Positions 6,295-8,158 of a DNA stretch of 8,158 nucleotides are shown piece by piece. A model generated the notes under the pieces. It was not told where the DNA came from, did no database searches, and worked only from the letters and a program-made list of their open reading frames with translations. The stretch spans positions 1 to 8,158 of the forward strand of contig JAKAPU010000126.1 in the NCBI GenBank assembly GCA_021806865.1. Direction: 5' to 3'. How positions within the stretch are numbered: the stretch's first letter is position 1; the number at the start of each line of letters is the position of its first letter. The translations under genes were made by a program, and so were the position numbers. This DNA is from an archaeon (GTDB lineage: Archaea > Thermoproteota > Nitrososphaeria > Nitrososphaerales > CADDZS01).

Positions 6295-8158
6295 ATGAGC
6301 GCTTCAGAAGCTAGGCTACTGGTAAGCGGAGAGTCTCCGCCGAAACTTGGCAGAGAGTTTACCATTATCGGAAGGGATATCGACCGACTTGAGGGAGCGG
6401 ACAAGGCAACCGGAACAGCGACGTATGCTGGGGACATGAAGTTCGAGGGAACGCTGCATGCCAAGATCCTCAGAAGCCCGCATGCCCACGCACGCATTCT
6501 CAAGATAGACACGAGCGATGCCGAAAGACTTCCAGGAGTTAGAGCAGTCATCTCAAAGAACAACTGCGAAGGATGGAACACCTATTGGTACACGATTCAG
6601 CAACCAGCATTTCCAGAAGAGGTCGGCTTTTACGGACAGGAAGTCGCTGCAGTCGCCGCGGAGACCATCGAGATTGCAAGGAAGGCTCTCGAGCTGATTC
6701 GCGTCGAATACAAAGTGCTCCCGGCTGTGTTTGACACAGAAGAAGCGATGAAACCAGGCGCACCAATTGTTCCTTCTCTAGATCAAGTGGATCAGTCCGT
6801 TTCCCGAGCTCCTCATGCGCGGCCCGTGGGAAACGTGTTCGAAGGAAAACCCCACATAATGAAACGCGGCGATGTTGAATCGGGCTTCAAAGAGGCAGAT
6901 ATAATCGTCGAAGGCAGTTTCGACACAAACTTCCAGTTTCACGCTGCGCTACAAACAAGATCTTGCATTTCTGTATGGGACGGCGAAACTCTGACTGTTT
7001 ACGACTCATCCCAAGGACCTTGGCAGGTGAAGGATGACCTCTCAAGGTCTTTGAAGATACCAATTGACAAAGTGCGAGTGCAGGTAAAGTTCATGGGAGG
7101 AGGCTTTGGCTCAAAGGCAGGAGCACAGAGGTTCATACATTTTGCTAGTAAGCTTTCGATGATGACGAAGCGTCCAGTTAGACTGGAACTTACTCGCCCA
7201 GAGGAATTCTTAGCTCACCCGCATAGGCAAAGCTCCAAGTCTTGGATGAAGATCGGGGCAAAGAAGGACGGAAAGCTCTGTGCCATCCAAGCAAGAATCA
7301 TTGTGAACTTGGGCATGGGAAGCACTTACGGCGCTCAGGGAGACAAGGCTATCGAACACGCGTTCGAGCTCTATGAATGCTCTAATGCATATGTAGAGCA
7401 GATCGGAGTGCATACAAACACTCCTCTCACAGGATACATGCGTTCTGTCATGCGAGTAATCGGTAATTTCCCACTCGAATCAATGATGGACGAGCTCGCA
7501 TCAAAGCTTGGCATCGATCCTGCAGAATTCAGACTGAAGAACTATACAATTTACGGAGATCAGTCAGAGAAAATCAAGTACTCAGCAAAGAACCTGGACA
7601 GGTGCATTCGCAAGGCAGTTGAGGAGTCTGGTTGGAAGGAGAAGAGATTACGCTACAGGAAAGAAAACGGCGAGAGCAAGTCTTCCGTGAAACGAGGGAT
7701 TGGCATGGCTTCGTACATCTACGAGGGCGTTGGGTTGCCTCCCTTCAGAGCCAACGCCAGAGTGCAGGTGGACAAATCAGGTGAAGCTACTGTGTTTTGT
7801 GGTTTCGTGGACATTGGTGGAGGCCAAACCACTATGGCAACGATGCTCGTTGCAGAAGAGCTTGGCATGGAACTCAAAGATGTTCGCGTCCACTGGGGCG
7901 ACACAGATCAGACAGAATACTCACCAGGAACCCACGCGTCTAGGATGACAGCAGAGATGGGTCCAGCGATTTTGCAAGCTGCGTACAATGCCAGAAAGCA
8001 AGTGTTCCAACTAGCGTCAAAGAGACTAAGCGTACCTACAGAAGACTTGCGTTCTGCCCTTGGAAAAATCTACAGCAAATCAAGCCCTGAAAAGTCGACA
8101 ACGTTCGCCGAGGTCTGCAAAGACATCAAATCCCCAAATGGAACTATCGAAGGAAAAG
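6295..8158 (+). CDS. Second molybdenum hydroxylase large subunit L2 (3' truncated by window end)
   Basis: An ATG at 6295 opens a frame of 621 codons that runs off the window. It is a second Mo-cofactor subunit paralogous to L1. An N-terminal extension (about 1-23) precedes the a/b hammerhead domain (about 24-150; RLEGADKATGTATYAGD, SPHAHARI, GQEVAAVAAE). The Mo-cofactor domains follow with MGGGFGSK (267-274) and AEELGMELKDV (520-530). It departs from L1 at active-site positions: HAALQT at 216-221 where L1 has HVCLEP, the loop YMRSVMR (381-387) where L1 has AYRGFGK, and DIGGGQ (506-511) where L1 has EIGTGA. The catalytic-glutamate region lies beyond the window. It starts 10 bp after the small-subunit stop, with only a weak AGGAAG upstream, and is surely in the same operon. 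It could be an active enzyme with another substrate, or a modified structural partner of L1. Confidence 0.93.
   Translation, partial: MSASEARLLVSGESPPKLGREFTIIGRDIDRLEGADKATGTATYAGDMKFEGTLHAKILRSPHAHARILKIDTSDAERLPGVRAVISKNNCEGWNTYWYTIQQPAFPEEVGFYGQEVAAVAAETIEIARKALELIRVEYKVLPAVFDTEEAMKPGAPIVPSLDQVDQSVSRAPHARPVGNVFEGKPHIMKRGDVESGFKEADIIVEGSFDTNFQFHAALQTRSCISVWDGETLTVYDSSQGPWQVKDDLSRSLKIPIDKVRVQVKFMGGGFGSKAGAQRFIHFASKLSMMTKRPVRLELTRPEEFLAHPHRQSSKSWMKIGAKKDGKLCAIQARIIVNLGMGSTYGAQGDKAIEHAFELYECSNAYVEQIGVHTNTPLTGYMRSVMRVIGNFPLESMMDELASKLGIDPAEFRLKNYTIYGDQSEKIKYSAKNLDRCIRKAVEESGWKEKRLRYRKENGESKSSVKRGIGMASYIYEGVGLPPFRANARVQVDKSGEATVFCGFVDIGGGQTTMATMLVAEELGMELKDVRVHWGDTDQTEYSPGTHASRMTAEMGPAILQAAYNARKQVFQLASKRLSVPTEDLRSALGKIYSKSSPEKSTTFAEVCKDIKSPNGTIEGK

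Noticed and set aside
6177..6581. Minus-strand frames opposite the small subunit and L2
   Set aside because: They are antisense to strongly supported genes and show no recognisable domain.

Overview
The window looks archaeal, most plausibly a Thaumarchaeota/Nitrososphaeria- or Bathyarchaeia-like lineage, although no marker gene fixes the taxon. Three things point that way. The solute-binding protein has an N-terminal membrane anchor without a lipobox cysteine, followed by a Thr/Ser/Val-Gly linker. A TATA-like box lies about 26 bp before its preferred ATG, as expected for leaderless archaeal transcripts. Several genes appear to use TTG or GTG starts without a clear Shine-Dalgarno sequence.

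Layout: 1-249 (+) is the 3' end of an unrecognised membrane protein. It converges, with a 2-bp gap, on a two-gene minus-strand ABC importer operon. That operon reads from a COG1840/FbpA-like substrate-binding protein (1982-3178) to a fused two-domain permease (252-1931). No ATPase gene is present, and the operon ends against the convergent gene. A divergent intergenic region of about 210 bp (3179-3390) carries candidate promoters for both directions.

The plus strand then carries a molybdenum hydroxylase (xanthine oxidase family) cluster: a complete Mo-cofactor large subunit L1 (3391-5691), a [2Fe-2S] small subunit S (5733-6284), and a second full-type large subunit L2 (from 6295, running off the end at 8158). 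No FAD (CoxM/XdhB-like) subunit is visible. Electrons from substrate hydroxylation at Mo would pass through the two [2Fe-2S] clusters of S to an acceptor encoded elsewhere.

L1 has the canonical signatures: GGGFGSK, an AYRGFGK active-site loop and the catalytic GLGE glutamate. It lacks the AYRCSFR loop of form I CO dehydrogenase, so a CO-oxidising role is not supported. L2 keeps GGGFGSK but differs at several normally conserved active-site positions. The large-small-large order with one divergent large subunit is the most interesting feature here. The transporter may supply the hydroxylase substrate or be co-regulated with it, but that rests only on the shared divergent promoter region.
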